The notes beneath the pieces were generated by a model, which did not search any database, was not told the origin of the DNA, and worked only from the letters and a program-made list of their open reading frames with translations. Below are positions 8,807 through 17,191 of a stretch of DNA of 64,000 nt, piece after piece. Position 1 is the stretch's first letter, and the number at the start of each line of letters is the position of its first letter. The stretch lies in assembly GCF_000308875.1 (NCBI RefSeq), contig NZ_BAGL01000125.1, forward strand, positions 62,001 to 126,000, read 5' to 3'. Made by a program: the position numbers and the translations under genes. Origin of the DNA: Nocardia transvalensis NBRC 15921. GTDB lineage: Bacteria > Actinomycetota > Actinomycetes > Mycobacteriales > Mycobacteriaceae.

Positions 8807-9306
8807 GGTACCGCCTGGACGTCGTCGCGACCAGCATCGTCGATGTCGTCGAGCACGCCGGCGGCTGGCTGTTCGACCGCGCGGTCGCCGGCTGGGACGT
8901 CACCGTCCTGCTCGCCGACCCGTCGGACTCCCGCCCGCTGCGCATCCTGGGCGCGGAGACGCTGGACCTGGAGACGGTCCTCGCGGCGGGCGGCCAGGGG
9001 CGGCGGCCGCACGCCCTCGCGGTGGCCTGCGAGGTGTGCTCCCTCGATCCGCGCGCCCAGCGCGGGCTGCGGAAGGCGCTGGGGGACGGCGGAATCGAGG
9101 TCGTGGTCTGGGGCGAGGGCTGGTCCGCGCCGCCGGAGCACCGGGTCGACCCGGTGCTGCACCGGCTGAGCGTGGCCGCCCAGGCATTCAAGGCCCAGGC
9201 GCTCACCGCCGCCGCGGTCCCGGCCTCGGTCGGCGCGACGGAGAGCTTCCGCAGCGGCCTGTCGGGGTTCCCGTCGATCGGCGCGGATCTCAGCCCCGTG
9301 GGGTGA
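8803..9306 (+). CDS. Unknown protein translationally coupled to TetR
   Basis: The product is 167 residues; the ATG at 8803 overlaps the TetR TGA. I do not recognise a family. The sequence opens MRYRLDVVATSIVDVVEHAGGW and continues with alternating hydrophobic strands (DVTVLLAD, ALAVACEV, GIEVVVWG), suggesting a small alpha/beta fold of Rossmann-like order. The C-terminal 35 residues are Ala/Ser/Gly-rich. Coupling to TetR suggests a sensor or accessory role for the same pathway; that is inference. Two hairpins follow the gene. Confidence 0.6.
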   Translation: MRYRLDVVATSIVDVVEHAGGWLFDRAVAGWDVTVLLADPSDSRPLRILGAETLDLETVLAAGGQGRRPHALAVACEVCSLDPRAQRGLRKALGDGGIEVVVWGEGWSAPPEHRVDPVLHRLSVAAQAFKAQALTAAAVPASVGATESFRSGLSGFPSIGADLSPVG

Positions 9307-9343
9307 AAGGTCCAAGGCCGAACTCATCGTCGGCCCACCTATT

Positions 9344-9370
9344 GTTTCCGGCGTGCTCTTGGCCGGAAAC
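9344..9370. repeat. Dispersed hairpin repeat, copy 1
   Basis: A 9-bp inverted repeat, GTTTCCGGC and GCCGGAAAC, encloses the loop GTGCTCTTG. The same core, TTCCGGC-(A/G)(T/C)GCT(C/T)TTG-GCCGGAA, recurs at 22630-22660 and twice at 47614-47689. Here it lies between convergent genes, next to a second, stronger hairpin. Confidence 0.75.
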
Positions 9371-9387
9371 CTGGCGCGCAGAGGGCC

Positions 9388-9421
9388 GCGCCGGGCCGAC
9401 TGTGTGGAGTCGGCCCGGCGC
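9388..9421. terminator. Strong hairpin between convergent genes
   Basis: Perfect 14-bp arms (GCGCCGGGCCGACT and its complement) enclose a six-base loop. It lies between the rightward gene ending at 9306 and the leftward gene ending at 9469 and has no clear T-run, as is usual for actinobacterial terminators. It could serve both directions. Confidence 0.7.
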
Positions 9422-9468
9422 TCCTGAACGGCCGCTGTCAGCCTCAGCGTGCCGCCGGTCTCGCGGCG

Positions 9469-9708
9469 TCAGTCCCAGAGGGCGCCGCAGGGGAGGGGAG
9501 GCAGATCGGGGCGGACGTCGTCGTCGACGGTCACGACCAGGCCGACGCTGACGAGTTCGGCGGAGATGTCCGCGATCTGCGCGGCGCAGCCCTGGTAGTC
9601 CAGGGAGAACGGACCGACCTCGATGCGGATGTGCCGGAGGTCCGGCCGCACGTCCGTAGCCGGTCCGCGGAGGTCGCGGACCGAAGTAACGTCGTTACCG
9701 AGCAGCAT
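9469..9708 (-). CDS. Small protein at the end of the molybdenum hydroxylase operon
   Basis: The protein has 79 residues from ATG 9708, which is preceded by GGAGAAGGGATC, a good ribosome site. A GTG at 9735 overlapping the coxG stop would give 88 residues. The sequence is MLLGNDVTSVRDLRGPATD..., with a central IRIEVGPFSLDYQG and an acidic VTVDDDVRPDL tail. There is no known domain and no cysteine pair, so it is not a ferredoxin. Its position suggests a cofactor or assembly helper, but nothing in the sequence shows this. Confidence 0.45.
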   Translation of the reverse strand: MLLGNDVTSVRDLRGPATDVRPDLRHIRIEVGPFSLDYQGCAAQIADISAELVSVGLVVTVDDDVRPDLPPLPCGALWD

Positions 9709-9731
9709 GATCCCTTCTCCGGACGCGGCCC

Positions 9732-10403
9732 TCACCGCGGCGGCCGGGGTGACCGCCTGCGTCGGAAGAGCGCGAAGAATAGTGCGACGACGGCGAGTAC
9801 GGCTGCCGGTCCGCCGTAACGCGTGGCCGGATTCGCTCCGGCTGCTGCGAGCAGGTCGATCGGCTCGGCAGGCGTGCGCGGCCGCGGCGCGGTCGCGGTC
9901 GCCGTGGTGGTGGGTGTCGTGGGGGAGAGGGGGGCCGCCTCGGGGACCTCCCGCGGTGTGGCCGCGGTGATCTCGTCGGCGAGATTGGTCGCGAACTGCC
10001 CGATCAGGGTGCCCGCGACATCGGCCAGCGCACCGCGGCCGAACTGCGCCGGCTTCCCGGTGATCGACAGGTCGGTATCCACGAAAACGTCGGTGGCCCC
10101 GCCGGATTCGACGAGCGTGCAGGTGATGGTGGCCTTCGCGGTGCCGTTACCGCGGGTCTCCCGGCCGCGGCCCTCGAGCACCGCGATCCCGGCGGCCTCG
10201 TCCTGCGAGACGACCTTGATGACGCCGTTGTAGCTCAGCCCCACCGGCCCCAGCTTGACCTTGATCTTGCCGTGGAAGTCGTCGCCCTCGCGCGAGGTGA
10301 TGGTGGCGCCGGGCACGCAGGGCGCGATGCGCTCCAGGTCCAGCAGCACGGGCCAGGCCTGCGCGGCCGGGACGGGAATGGTGAAGGTGTTGTCGAGTTT
10401 CAT
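9732..10403 (-). CDS. coxG: CoxG-like SRPBCC protein with C-terminal membrane anchor
   Basis: The 223-residue protein starts with the CoxG signature MKLDNTFTIPVPAAQAWPVLLDLERI and APCVPGATI, covering the SRPBCC domain to about residue 150. A Pro/Thr/Ala-rich linker follows, then a transmembrane helix (AAVLAVVALFFALF, about 200-215) and a basic tail RRRRSPRPPR. In CO dehydrogenase clusters CoxG recruits the enzyme to the membrane, and in other clusters it has been linked to quinone delivery. That role is plausible here although the catalytic subunit is not a CO dehydrogenase. It lies 18 bp behind the iron-sulphur subunit gene. Confidence 0.85.
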   Translation of the reverse strand: MKLDNTFTIPVPAAQAWPVLLDLERIAPCVPGATITSREGDDFHGKIKVKLGPVGLSYNGVIKVVSQDEAAGIAVLEGRGRETRGNGTAKATITCTLVESGGATDVFVDTDLSITGKPAQFGRGALADVAGTLIGQFATNLADEITAATPREVPEAAPLSPTTPTTTATATAPRPRTPAEPIDLLAAAGANPATRYGGPAAVLAVVALFFALFRRRRSPRPPR

Positions 10404-10421
10404 CAGGGGTCCTCGGTGTAC

Positions 10422-10946
10422 TCACGCCTGCTGGGCGGTGGGCTTCGGAGAGTCGAGCGGTGCGGGTTCCGGGGCGGCGAGCGCGTCGGCCGCGGCGCGC
10501 ACCGCGCGCAGGATGCCCTGGTAGCCGGTGCAGCGGCACAGGTTCCCGGAGACGGCCGAACGGATCTCGGCATCGGTGGGATCCGGATTCTCGCGCAGGA
10601 AGGCCGTCACCGACACGATGAATCCCGGTGTGCAGAAACCGCATTGCAGCCCGTGCTCGTCGCGGAACGCCGCCTGCACCGGTGACAGCGCGCCGTCGGC
10701 GCCGGCCACGCCCTCCACGGTGGTCAGCTGGGAGCCGTCGGCCTGGACGGCGAAGATCAGGCAGGCGCGCACGGCCGCGCCGTCGAGCAGGACGGTGCAC
10801 GCACCGCACACGCCGTGCTCGCATCCGAGATGGGTGCCGGTCAGGCCGCACCGCTCGCGGAGATAGTCGGCCAGGGTCAGCCGCGCGGGGACCCGGTCGC
10901 GGCGCAACGCGCCGTTGATCCGGACCTCGATGTCGACCTCAGTCAT
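10422..10946 (-). CDS. Molybdenum hydroxylase small subunit, two [2Fe-2S] clusters (CoxS-like)
   Basis: The protein has 174 residues. The plant-ferredoxin-type cluster is held by Cys42, Cys47, Cys50 and Cys62 (GCEHGVCGACTV...AC), and the helical-domain cluster by Cys102, Cys105, Cys137 and Cys139 (CGFC...LCRC). It passes electrons from the molybdenum site to FAD in the medium subunit. It has about 20 extra C-terminal residues rich in Ala and Pro. The gene overlaps the medium-subunit gene by 8 bp. Confidence 0.93.
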   Translation of the reverse strand: MTEVDIEVRINGALRRDRVPARLTLADYLRERCGLTGTHLGCEHGVCGACTVLLDGAAVRACLIFAVQADGSQLTTVEGVAGADGALSPVQAAFRDEHGLQCGFCTPGFIVSVTAFLRENPDPTDAEIRSAVSGNLCRCTGYQGILRAVRAAADALAAPEPAPLDSPKPTAQQA

Positions 10947-11814
10947 TGCTCGCCTCCTGTACGGCGCGCCGCCACGCGCGCGTCACCATGGCCGCCCCGA
11001 CCCGGCGCCGGTAGCCGGCGGTTCCGTGCACGTCGGCCGGGATCGACTCCAACTCGTCGGTCGCCGCCGCGCCGATCTCCGCGGCCGCCACGGCATCCGC
11101 CGCGCGGCCGGTCGCCAGGGCTTCGGCCGCGTGCGCGCGCACGGGGGTGGGCGCCAGGCCGAACAGCCCGATCGCGCAGCGGTCGATACGGGAATCGGCG
11201 TCCAGCCGGACCGCGACGGTCGCGCCCGCCAGCGCGAAATCGCCACTGCGCCGGGCGAATTCCTCGATGGCGAACCCGCACCGGCCGTGCCACGCCGGGA
11301 AGATCAGGCTGGTGACGATCTCGTCGTCGGCCAGCGCCGTGGTCCACATGCCGGTGAAGAAGGACGCGGCCGGAATCGTGCGCGGTCCGCGCGGCGAATG
11401 CGTCTCGATCTCGGCGTCGAGAGTCAGTGCGACGACCGGATATTCGCCCGCGGCGTCGGCGTGCGCGATGGCCCCGCCGATCGTGCCCCGGTTGCGGATC
11501 TGGAAGTGCCCGATGAACGGTGTCGCCCGCGACAGCAGCGGCACCGCCCGGCGCACCTCCTCGGAGGCCCCGACGGCGGCGTGGGTGGTGCCCGCGCCGA
11601 TCTTGACGCCGTCGGCGTCCGCCCGGATACCGCGCAGGTCGCTCACCCGCCGGAGGTCCACCAGGTGATCGAAGACCGCGAGCCGCAGCGCGAGCATGGG
11701 CACCAGGCTCTGGCCGCCCGCGATGATCTTGGCCTCGTCGCCGAATTCGCCCAGCAGCTCGACGACCTCGGCCGCGGACTCCGGTGCGTGATACTCGAAG
11801 GTCGCCGGTTTCAT
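10939..11814 (-). CDS. Molybdenum hydroxylase FAD-binding medium subunit (CoxM-like)
   Basis: The protein has 291 residues; the ATG at 11814 overlaps the large-subunit stop (ATGA). FAD-binding motifs are AGGQSLVPMLALRL (about 33-46) and NRGTIGGAIAHADAAGEYP (about 107-125), as in CO dehydrogenase/xanthine dehydrogenase family medium subunits. The C-terminal CODH-FAD domain follows. It accepts electrons from the [2Fe-2S] subunit; the final acceptor is unknown. Confidence 0.92.
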   Translation of the reverse strand: MKPATFEYHAPESAAEVVELLGEFGDEAKIIAGGQSLVPMLALRLAVFDHLVDLRRVSDLRGIRADADGVKIGAGTTHAAVGASEEVRRAVPLLSRATPFIGHFQIRNRGTIGGAIAHADAAGEYPVVALTLDAEIETHSPRGPRTIPAASFFTGMWTTALADDEIVTSLIFPAWHGRCGFAIEEFARRSGDFALAGATVAVRLDADSRIDRCAIGLFGLAPTPVRAHAAEALATGRAADAVAAAEIGAAATDELESIPADVHGTAGYRRRVGAAMVTRAWRRAVQEASND

Positions 11815-14162
11815 CGGTTGTCCTTCCCGGCGGCGCGCGCCCGATCGATCATGTCCACGATCCGCGACGGCGACAGCGGTAGCTCGCGGATCTCCACCCC
11901 GAACGGCGCGAGCGCGTCGGCGACGGCGTTGAGCACGGCCGGAGTCGAGCCGATGGCCCCGCCCTCGCCGACGCCCTTGAAACTGCCGGGACCGGGGCTC
12001 GGCGTCTCGACGTGGCCGATCTCGATATCCGGCACCTCCGACGCGGTCGGCAGCAGGTAGTCGAGGAAGGTCGTCGCCACCGGATTCCCGCTCTCGTCGT
12101 AGGCGAGGTGCTCGTAGAGCGCGCCGCCGATGCCCTGCACCGTGCCGCCGTAGATCTGGCCCTCGACCACGCTGGGGTTGATCATCGGGCCGCAGTCCTC
12201 GCTGACGATGTAGCGCAACAGCGTCACTTCGCCGGTCTCGATATCGACCTCGCAGGTGCACACGTGCGTCGCGTTGGCCCAGATGGCGATCTGCGGCGTC
12301 TTGTACCGGCCGCTGGACTCGAGGCCCGGCTGGATTCCGGGCGGCAGCGAATCGGACTGGAAGTAGGCGATATCGGCGATCTCGGCCAGGGTGAGCGCCG
12401 AATCGGGGACGCCGCGCACGGTGGCCCGGCTGCCGGAGAACTCGATCTCCTCCGGCGTGGTGTTCAGCCGGTGGGCGGCGATGGCGAGGATCTTCTCGCG
12501 CAGCACCGAGGCGGTCTGTTCGATCGCGCCCGCCGTCATCGATCCCGAGCGACTGCCGCCGGTGCCGCCGCCGAACGGCGTGATCGCGGTGTCGCCCTGG
12601 ATGGTTCGCACATCGGCCAGCGCCGCGCCGAGCGCGTCGGCGGCCAGCTGCACGACCGTGGTCTCGAGGCTGTTGCCCGCCGAGCCGCCGGCGACGTACA
12701 CGTTGACCTTGCCCGACGGCTCGATCCGGATGGTCGCGCCCTCGGTGGCGAGGAACGGGCTGGCCCCGGTGGTCGGCTCGAGGTAGGTGCAGGTGCCGAC
12801 GCCGAGGTAGCGGCCCTCGGCGCGGGCGGCGCGCTGTTCCTCGCGGAAGGCCTCGTAGTCCAGCATCTCGATCGCCTGCTCCAGGGTCTCCAGCGGCGAG
12901 ACGTGGTCGTGCGGCATGCCGTTCGCGTTCGCCCGCGGGAATTCGTCGCGGCGCAACATGTTCCGCCGCCGCAGCTCGATCGGGTCGATACCCATCCGCC
13001 GGGCCGCGTGATCGAGCAGGACCTCGCGGCTGACCGACTCGAACTGCCACGGCCCGCGATAGGCCACCCGCCCGACCGTGTTGGAGTACAGGAACTTCGC
13101 GGTGAACGAGGCGTCGGTGACCCGGTAGGGCCCGGGGAACAACATCCCGACGGGAATGCCGCCGACGACCGGCGAGGGCGTCGGATACGCGCCGACGTTC
13201 TGGACGTGCGCGATGGACGCGGCCAGGATGGTGCCCTCGGCGTCGAAGGCCATGCCCACGTCCGCGTGCTCGTGCCGGGACATGCCGGAGGCCATCAGGT
13301 TCTCCTGGCGGTCCTCGATCCATTTCACCGCGCTGCCGAGCGCCCGCGCGGCCAGCAGGACGCAGGCCTCCTCGCGCAGCGGCAGCTGCTTGAGCCCGAA
13401 ACCGCCGCCGGTGTCGCGGGCGATGACGCGCACCTGATGTTCGGCGACGCCGATCAGCCGGGCCGCGAACAGGCGCACCTCGTGCGGGGACTGGGTGGAA
13501 CTCCACACCGTCAGTTCCGCGGCGGGCGCCGACCACTCCGCGACGATGCCGCGCGTCTCCATCGGCACCGGCAGGTAGGCCTGCTGAAAGATGCTCTGGC
13601 GCACCACATGTGCGGCCGAGTCGAAGATCGGCTCCAGATCCGAGGCGGGCCGCCCGCCCATCTCGCCCGCCGAATTGCCCGCGAATCCGGCGTGCACCAG
13701 ATTCGGCGACGACTCCGCCGTGGTGTAGTCGATCACCGGATCCAGCGGGTCGTAGTCGATGATCACCTGTTCGCAGGCGTCCTCGGCGATATAGCGGTCG
13801 GCCGCGATGACCAGGACCACCGGGTCGCCGACGAATCGGACCTCCTCCTCGGCCAGCGGCGGTCGCGGCACCGGGGGCATACCGGCCATATCCAGGTCGT
13901 AGGAGATCTCGTGGGCGCCGGGGTTGAGATCGGCGGCCGTGTAGACGGCCAGGACGCCCTCGATCTCGAGGGCGGCGGACACATCGATGTCGCCGATCCG
14001 GGCCCGGGGTAGCGGGCTGCGGACGAAACAGGCATGCGCCATCCCGGGCCGCGTCACGTCGTCGACGAAGGTGCCCGCGCCGGTGACCAGGCGAGCATCC
14101 TCGAGCCGCGGTACCCGCGTGCCGACGACAGCGGTGGCGGTGGCGGTCTCCGTCGGGCTCAT
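11811..14162 (-). CDS. Molybdenum hydroxylase large subunit (xanthine dehydrogenase family, not CO dehydrogenase)
   Basis: The 783-residue subunit binds molybdopterin-cytosine-dinucleotide by family. Start ATG 14162 has GGTGGATGGAGC upstream. Family motifs include GGGFGLK (252-258) and the catalytic glutamate in GVGEGGAIG near the C-terminus. The active-site loop reads VAYRGPWQFE (366-375). True CO dehydrogenases have AYRCSFR with a copper-binding Cys, which is absent here, so the enzyme should hydroxylate an organic substrate such as a heteroaromatic ring, aldehyde or acyl-CoA. It is the first gene of the operon and its promoter holds the GAGAAT palindrome at 14223-14239, shared with xdhC. 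Confidence 0.9.
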   Translation of the reverse strand: MSPTETATATAVVGTRVPRLEDARLVTGAGTFVDDVTRPGMAHACFVRSPLPRARIGDIDVSAALEIEGVLAVYTAADLNPGAHEISYDLDMAGMPPVPRPPLAEEEVRFVGDPVVLVIAADRYIAEDACEQVIIDYDPLDPVIDYTTAESSPNLVHAGFAGNSAGEMGGRPASDLEPIFDSAAHVVRQSIFQQAYLPVPMETRGIVAEWSAPAAELTVWSSTQSPHEVRLFAARLIGVAEHQVRVIARDTGGGFGLKQLPLREEACVLLAARALGSAVKWIEDRQENLMASGMSRHEHADVGMAFDAEGTILAASIAHVQNVGAYPTPSPVVGGIPVGMLFPGPYRVTDASFTAKFLYSNTVGRVAYRGPWQFESVSREVLLDHAARRMGIDPIELRRRNMLRRDEFPRANANGMPHDHVSPLETLEQAIEMLDYEAFREEQRAARAEGRYLGVGTCTYLEPTTGASPFLATEGATIRIEPSGKVNVYVAGGSAGNSLETTVVQLAADALGAALADVRTIQGDTAITPFGGGTGGSRSGSMTAGAIEQTASVLREKILAIAAHRLNTTPEEIEFSGSRATVRGVPDSALTLAEIADIAYFQSDSLPPGIQPGLESSGRYKTPQIAIWANATHVCTCEVDIETGEVTLLRYIVSEDCGPMINPSVVEGQIYGGTVQGIGGALYEHLAYDESGNPVATTFLDYLLPTASEVPDIEIGHVETPSPGPGSFKGVGEGGAIGSTPAVLNAVADALAPFGVEIRELPLSPSRIVDMIDRARAAGKDNR

Positions 14163-14222
14163 GATGCTCCATCCACCTCGATGACTGTGTATGTCAATAA
14201 TGAGTATGACGCTAGAATAGGA

Positions 14223-14239
14223 TGAGAATAGCATTCTCG
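14223..14239. promoter_or_regulatory. GAGAAT palindrome, site 1 (coxL/xdhC divergent promoter)
   Basis: TGAGAAT-AGC-ATTCTCG: six-base arms GAGAAT/ATTCTC are perfect around a three-base spacer. It is located 61 bp before coxL and 62 bp before xdhC. It is one of six clear copies between 14 and 39 kb. Confidence 0.8.
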
Positions 14240-14300
14240 CGAACGTGGGGGAACGCAGCTCGAACGGCCGGTCGCGGTCGATGATCGCCAGGAGGTCACC

Positions 14301-15374
14301 GTGCGCGAACTCGGTGCGCAGCTGCGGCGCTGGCATGCCGCGAATACCACATATGCGGTGGCGACCGTGGTGGGAGTGACCGGCAGCGCGCCGCGCCCGG
14401 CAGGGGCCACGATGGTGGTCGACGAATTCGGGAATGTGCGGGGGAGTCTTTCCGGCGGGTGTGTCGAGGGGGCGGTGTACGAGTTGTGCCAGGAGGTGCT
14501 GGCGTCCGGAGTTCCTGTTCGCCGCAGCTTCGGGTTCAGCGATTCCGACGCCTTCGCCGTGGGGTTGACCTGTGGCGGCGAACTCGAGGTCTTCGTGCAC
14601 CGCGTCACCGCGGCGGAGTATCCCGTGATCGAAGCGGCCCTCGGGCCCGGGCCCGTCGCCCTCGTGCGCGATCTGGACTCCGGTGCACTCGCCGCACTGG
14701 CCTCGGGCGGTGTCGTCGGCGCGGCCCTCGATGCCGCCGTGGTGAGCCGGGCCGCGGTCATGCTCGACACCGGAGCCACCGGGCTGCGCGTGGTCGGCTG
14801 CGCGGATCGGGAGCGGACGGTGTTCGTCGAGTCGTTCGCCGCCCCGCCGCGCATGATCATCTGTGGCGCTACGGATTTCACCACCGCGCTGTGCCGGGTA
14901 GGGCGGCTGCTCGGCTATCGGGTCACCGTGTGCGAGGCCCGTCCCGCCTTCGCCGACCACGCCCGGATGCCGGAGGCCGACGAGGTGGTGCGGCAGTGGC
15001 CGGATCAGTATCTGCGGGCTACGGAGGTGGACTCGCGGACAGTGGTCTGCGTCCTGACCCACGATCCGAAATTCGACATCCCGGTTCTGGCCGAGGCTTT
15101 GCGCCTGCCCGTGGCCTATGTCGGTGCGATGGGGTCGCGCCGCTCCGACCGTGAACGCCGTCGGCGGCTGCGTGCGGCCGGGCTCACCGATCGTGAACTG
15201 CTGCTGTTGCATTCGCCGATCGGTCTGGAGTTGGGCGGGCAGACGCCGGAGGAGACGGCGGTGTCCATCGCCGCGGAGATCGTGGCGACTCGGCGCGGGG
15301 GGTCGGCGCGGCCGCTGTTCGCGACCGATCGGCCCATCCATCCGGTGCTGCCCGTGACGGAACCCTCGGCCTGA
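14301..15374 (+). CDS. xdhC: XdhC/CoxI-family molybdenum cofactor maturation factor
   Basis: The protein has 357 residues. GTG 14301 has AGGAGG at 14290-14295. The N-terminal XdhC_CoxI domain contains VTGSAPRPAGATMVV and the signature GSLSGGCVEGAV. The C-terminal Rossmann domain starts RMIICGATDFTTALCR and ends with AMGSRRSDRERRRRLR and SPIGLELGGQTPEETAVSIA. These proteins bind and sulphurate the molybdenum cofactor before insertion into the large subunit. Divergence from the hydroxylase operon with a shared operator supports a dedicated role. Confidence 0.9.
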   Translation: MRELGAQLRRWHAANTTYAVATVVGVTGSAPRPAGATMVVDEFGNVRGSLSGGCVEGAVYELCQEVLASGVPVRRSFGFSDSDAFAVGLTCGGELEVFVHRVTAAEYPVIEAALGPGPVALVRDLDSGALAALASGGVVGAALDAAVVSRAAVMLDTGATGLRVVGCADRERTVFVESFAAPPRMIICGATDFTTALCRVGRLLGYRVTVCEARPAFADHARMPEADEVVRQWPDQYLRATEVDSRTVVCVLTHDPKFDIPVLAEALRLPVAYVGAMGSRRSDRERRRRLRAAGLTDRELLLLHSPIGLELGGQTPEETAVSIAAEIVATRRGGSARPLFATDRPIHPVLPVTEPSA

Positions 15375-15400
15375 CCCGGAAAGTCGCGCGCTCGCAGTGC

Positions 15401-15497
15401 GATCGCCGCATCCGGGTAGTACTGGTGGCGGCCGGGCAGTACGGTCGCAGCGTCCGGGTAGTGCTGGTGGCGGCCGCTGGGCAGTACGATCGCGACC
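15401..15497. repeat. Short tandem repeat upstream of the gene at 15498
   Basis: Two imperfect units of 42 and 45 bp (15401-15442 and 15443-15487) share TCCGGGTAGT and CTGGTGGCGGCCG and end in GGGCAGTAC. A third partial unit reaches the next start codon. It fills nearly all of the gap between xdhC and the following gene. Role unknown; it could be a slippage-prone leader or a multiple binding site. Confidence 0.7.
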
Positions 15498-15857
15498 ATG
15501 GTGACCGCGCGCGTGCTGGTGATCGGCCTCGATCCCGCCCAGCTCGAGGGCTGGGACCCGGAACCGGTGCAGGCGGCGCTCGCGCGGGGCCGGGCCCGCT
15601 TCGACGACTACGGGATCGAGGCCGACTGGTGTCTCGTGGCGCCCGACAAGGATCCGGAGGCGGTGATCACCGCGGCGCTGATCGGCGCGGAGTACGCCTG
15701 CGTGGTGATCGGCGGCGGCATCCGCACCTACGAACCACTGCTCGTCCTGTTCGAGACGGTGATCAACCTGGTCCGCCGGCACGCGCCGGACGCGGCCATC
15801 GCCTTCAACACCAGCCCCGAGGACTGCGCCGACGCCGCCCGGCGTCGGCTCCGATAG
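15498..15857 (+). CDS. Small conserved-looking protein of unknown function
   Basis: The protein has 119 residues with flavodoxin-like alternation: a beta strand ARVLVIGLDP, helices, a strand CLVAPD, and YACVVIGGGIRTYEPLLVLFE, then IAFNTSPEDCADAARRRL. The GGGIR turn may bind a phosphate or small ligand. There is no membrane segment or signal. It follows xdhC across a tandem repeat and ends 7 bp before the convergent monooxygenase gene. The function cannot be stated from sequence. Confidence 0.6.
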   Translation: MVTARVLVIGLDPAQLEGWDPEPVQAALARGRARFDDYGIEADWCLVAPDKDPEAVITAALIGAEYACVVIGGGIRTYEPLLVLFETVINLVRRHAPDAAIAFNTSPEDCADAARRRLR

Positions 15858-15864
15858 CCCCGCG

Positions 15865-17169
15865 TCAGTCCCGGAATCGTTCTCGCAGTGGGCGATCGGT
15901 GGGGGTGCTGGGGTAGAGGCCGCGGTCGATGAGGCGCGGCACCACCTCGTCGATGAACTCGCGGATGGCGGTCGCGCCCGCCGCGAACATGAGGTTGAAA
16001 CCGCCGACGTTGCCGTCGTCGTGCCAGGCCGCGAAGTCGTCGACGAGGTCGTCGTAGGCGCCGACGAATTTGCGGTGCGTCGCCCCGCCGCGGCCGACGG
16101 CCTGTGCGACGACCTCGCGCACGGTCACCCCGGGGCGCTGCTGAATCCAGGTGTAGAGCCCGACGTAGTTGCCGAAGGTGCTCTTGATCGTCTTCTCCAC
16201 GTCCTCCGGGCGCGGCAGCAGATGGGTGGGGAACGGCTCGGCGAGGTCGCCGAGCGGAATGTCGAGGCCGAACTGGCCCAGCGCGAACGGCGCGAGGGGG
16301 TCCCAGTCGACGTGACCGTCCAGCTCCCGCAGTTTCTCCTCGGCCTCCTTCGCCGTGCGGCCGAGGTAGGGGATGAGACCGGGGACGGCCGGGACCGAGC
16401 CCGGCGCCCGGCCCTCTGCGATGAGCGCCTTGTCCAGCGCCTCGCGGTAGACCGCCGCGCCCGCGCGGGTGGAGGAGTTGGTGAACACCATCTCCGCGTG
16501 TTTGGCGGCGACCTCGATGCCGGGCCCGGATCCGCCGGCCTGTGCGATGAGCGGCCGCTGCTGGCGGCTGGGCGCGATATTGAGTGGTCCGGAGACTTGG
16601 AACAGTGGCCCCTCGTGGTCGATCGGCTCGGCGTGAAATCGGTTACGGCCGTCGGGATCACGGCGCATCGACCGGTTGTCCCACAGTGCCCGCAGGACCT
16701 CGAGGAACTCGTCGGCGCGCCGATAGCGCTCCTCGCGATCCAGGTGGTGCCGCAAGCTGTAGTTGAGGGCGAACCGATCGGTCACCGAGGTGACCGCGTT
16801 GTACCCGGCGCGGCCGTCGGAGGCCTGGTCGAGCGAGGCCAGCAGCCGGGCCAGGTTATACGGGTCGTAGAAGGTCGTCGACGCCGTCGCGATCAGGCCG
16901 ACATGCCTGGTGTGCTGGGAGATCGCGGTGAGGGTGGTGATGGGCTCGGCCGGCCCGCCGTCGAATGCCGGGGACCCCTGCATACCGGGGATGTCGCCGA
17001 CGAACAAGGCGGTGAACAGTCCCTCGTCGCCGAACGCGCCGTACTCGAGCAGGCGCTCGAAGGCGCCGCGCTCGGGAACGCCTTGCGCCCGTTCGTATTC
17101 GTAGGCTCCCTGATGCAGGTTGAGGTCGTTGGCCACCAGGTTCAGATGGAGATGGCGTTGCTGGGTCAT
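15865..17169 (-). CDS. NtaA/SnaA/DszA-family FMN-dependent monooxygenase (luciferase-like)
   Basis: The 434-residue protein matches the NtaA/DszA class: N-terminal LHLNLVANDLNLHQGAYEYE, the flavin-site segment LIATASTTFYDPYNLARLLASLDQASDGRAGYNAVTS (read in parts across residues 92-130), and RPLIAQAGGSGPGIEVAAKHAE in the second half. These enzymes use reduced FMN from a separate reductase and oxygen to cleave C-N, C-S or C-C bonds. It lies 22 bp behind the SDR gene and is controlled from the divergent promoter at 18026-18112. Confidence 0.88.
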   Translation of the reverse strand: MTQQRHLHLNLVANDLNLHQGAYEYERAQGVPERGAFERLLEYGAFGDEGLFTALFVGDIPGMQGSPAFDGGPAEPITTLTAISQHTRHVGLIATASTTFYDPYNLARLLASLDQASDGRAGYNAVTSVTDRFALNYSLRHHLDREERYRRADEFLEVLRALWDNRSMRRDPDGRNRFHAEPIDHEGPLFQVSGPLNIAPSRQQRPLIAQAGGSGPGIEVAAKHAEMVFTNSSTRAGAAVYREALDKALIAEGRAPGSVPAVPGLIPYLGRTAKEAEEKLRELDGHVDWDPLAPFALGQFGLDIPLGDLAEPFPTHLLPRPEDVEKTIKSTFGNYVGLYTWIQQRPGVTVREVVAQAVGRGGATHRKFVGAYDDLVDDFAAWHDDGNVGGFNLMFAAGATAIREFIDEVVPRLIDRGLYPSTPTDRPLRERFRD

Positions 17170-17191
17170 GGGCGTCTCCCGTCGTGGCGCA

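Noticed and set aside
9732..15374. Annotation of the coxGSML/xdhC region as aerobic CO dehydrogenase
   Set aside because: The large subunit lacks the AYRCSFR copper-binding cysteine; it reads AYRGPWQFE.
15865..17169. Calling either DszA/NtaA-like protein a desulphurisation enzyme
   Set aside because: The family acts on many C-N, C-S and C-C bonds; no dszB/dszC or sulphonate genes are nearby.
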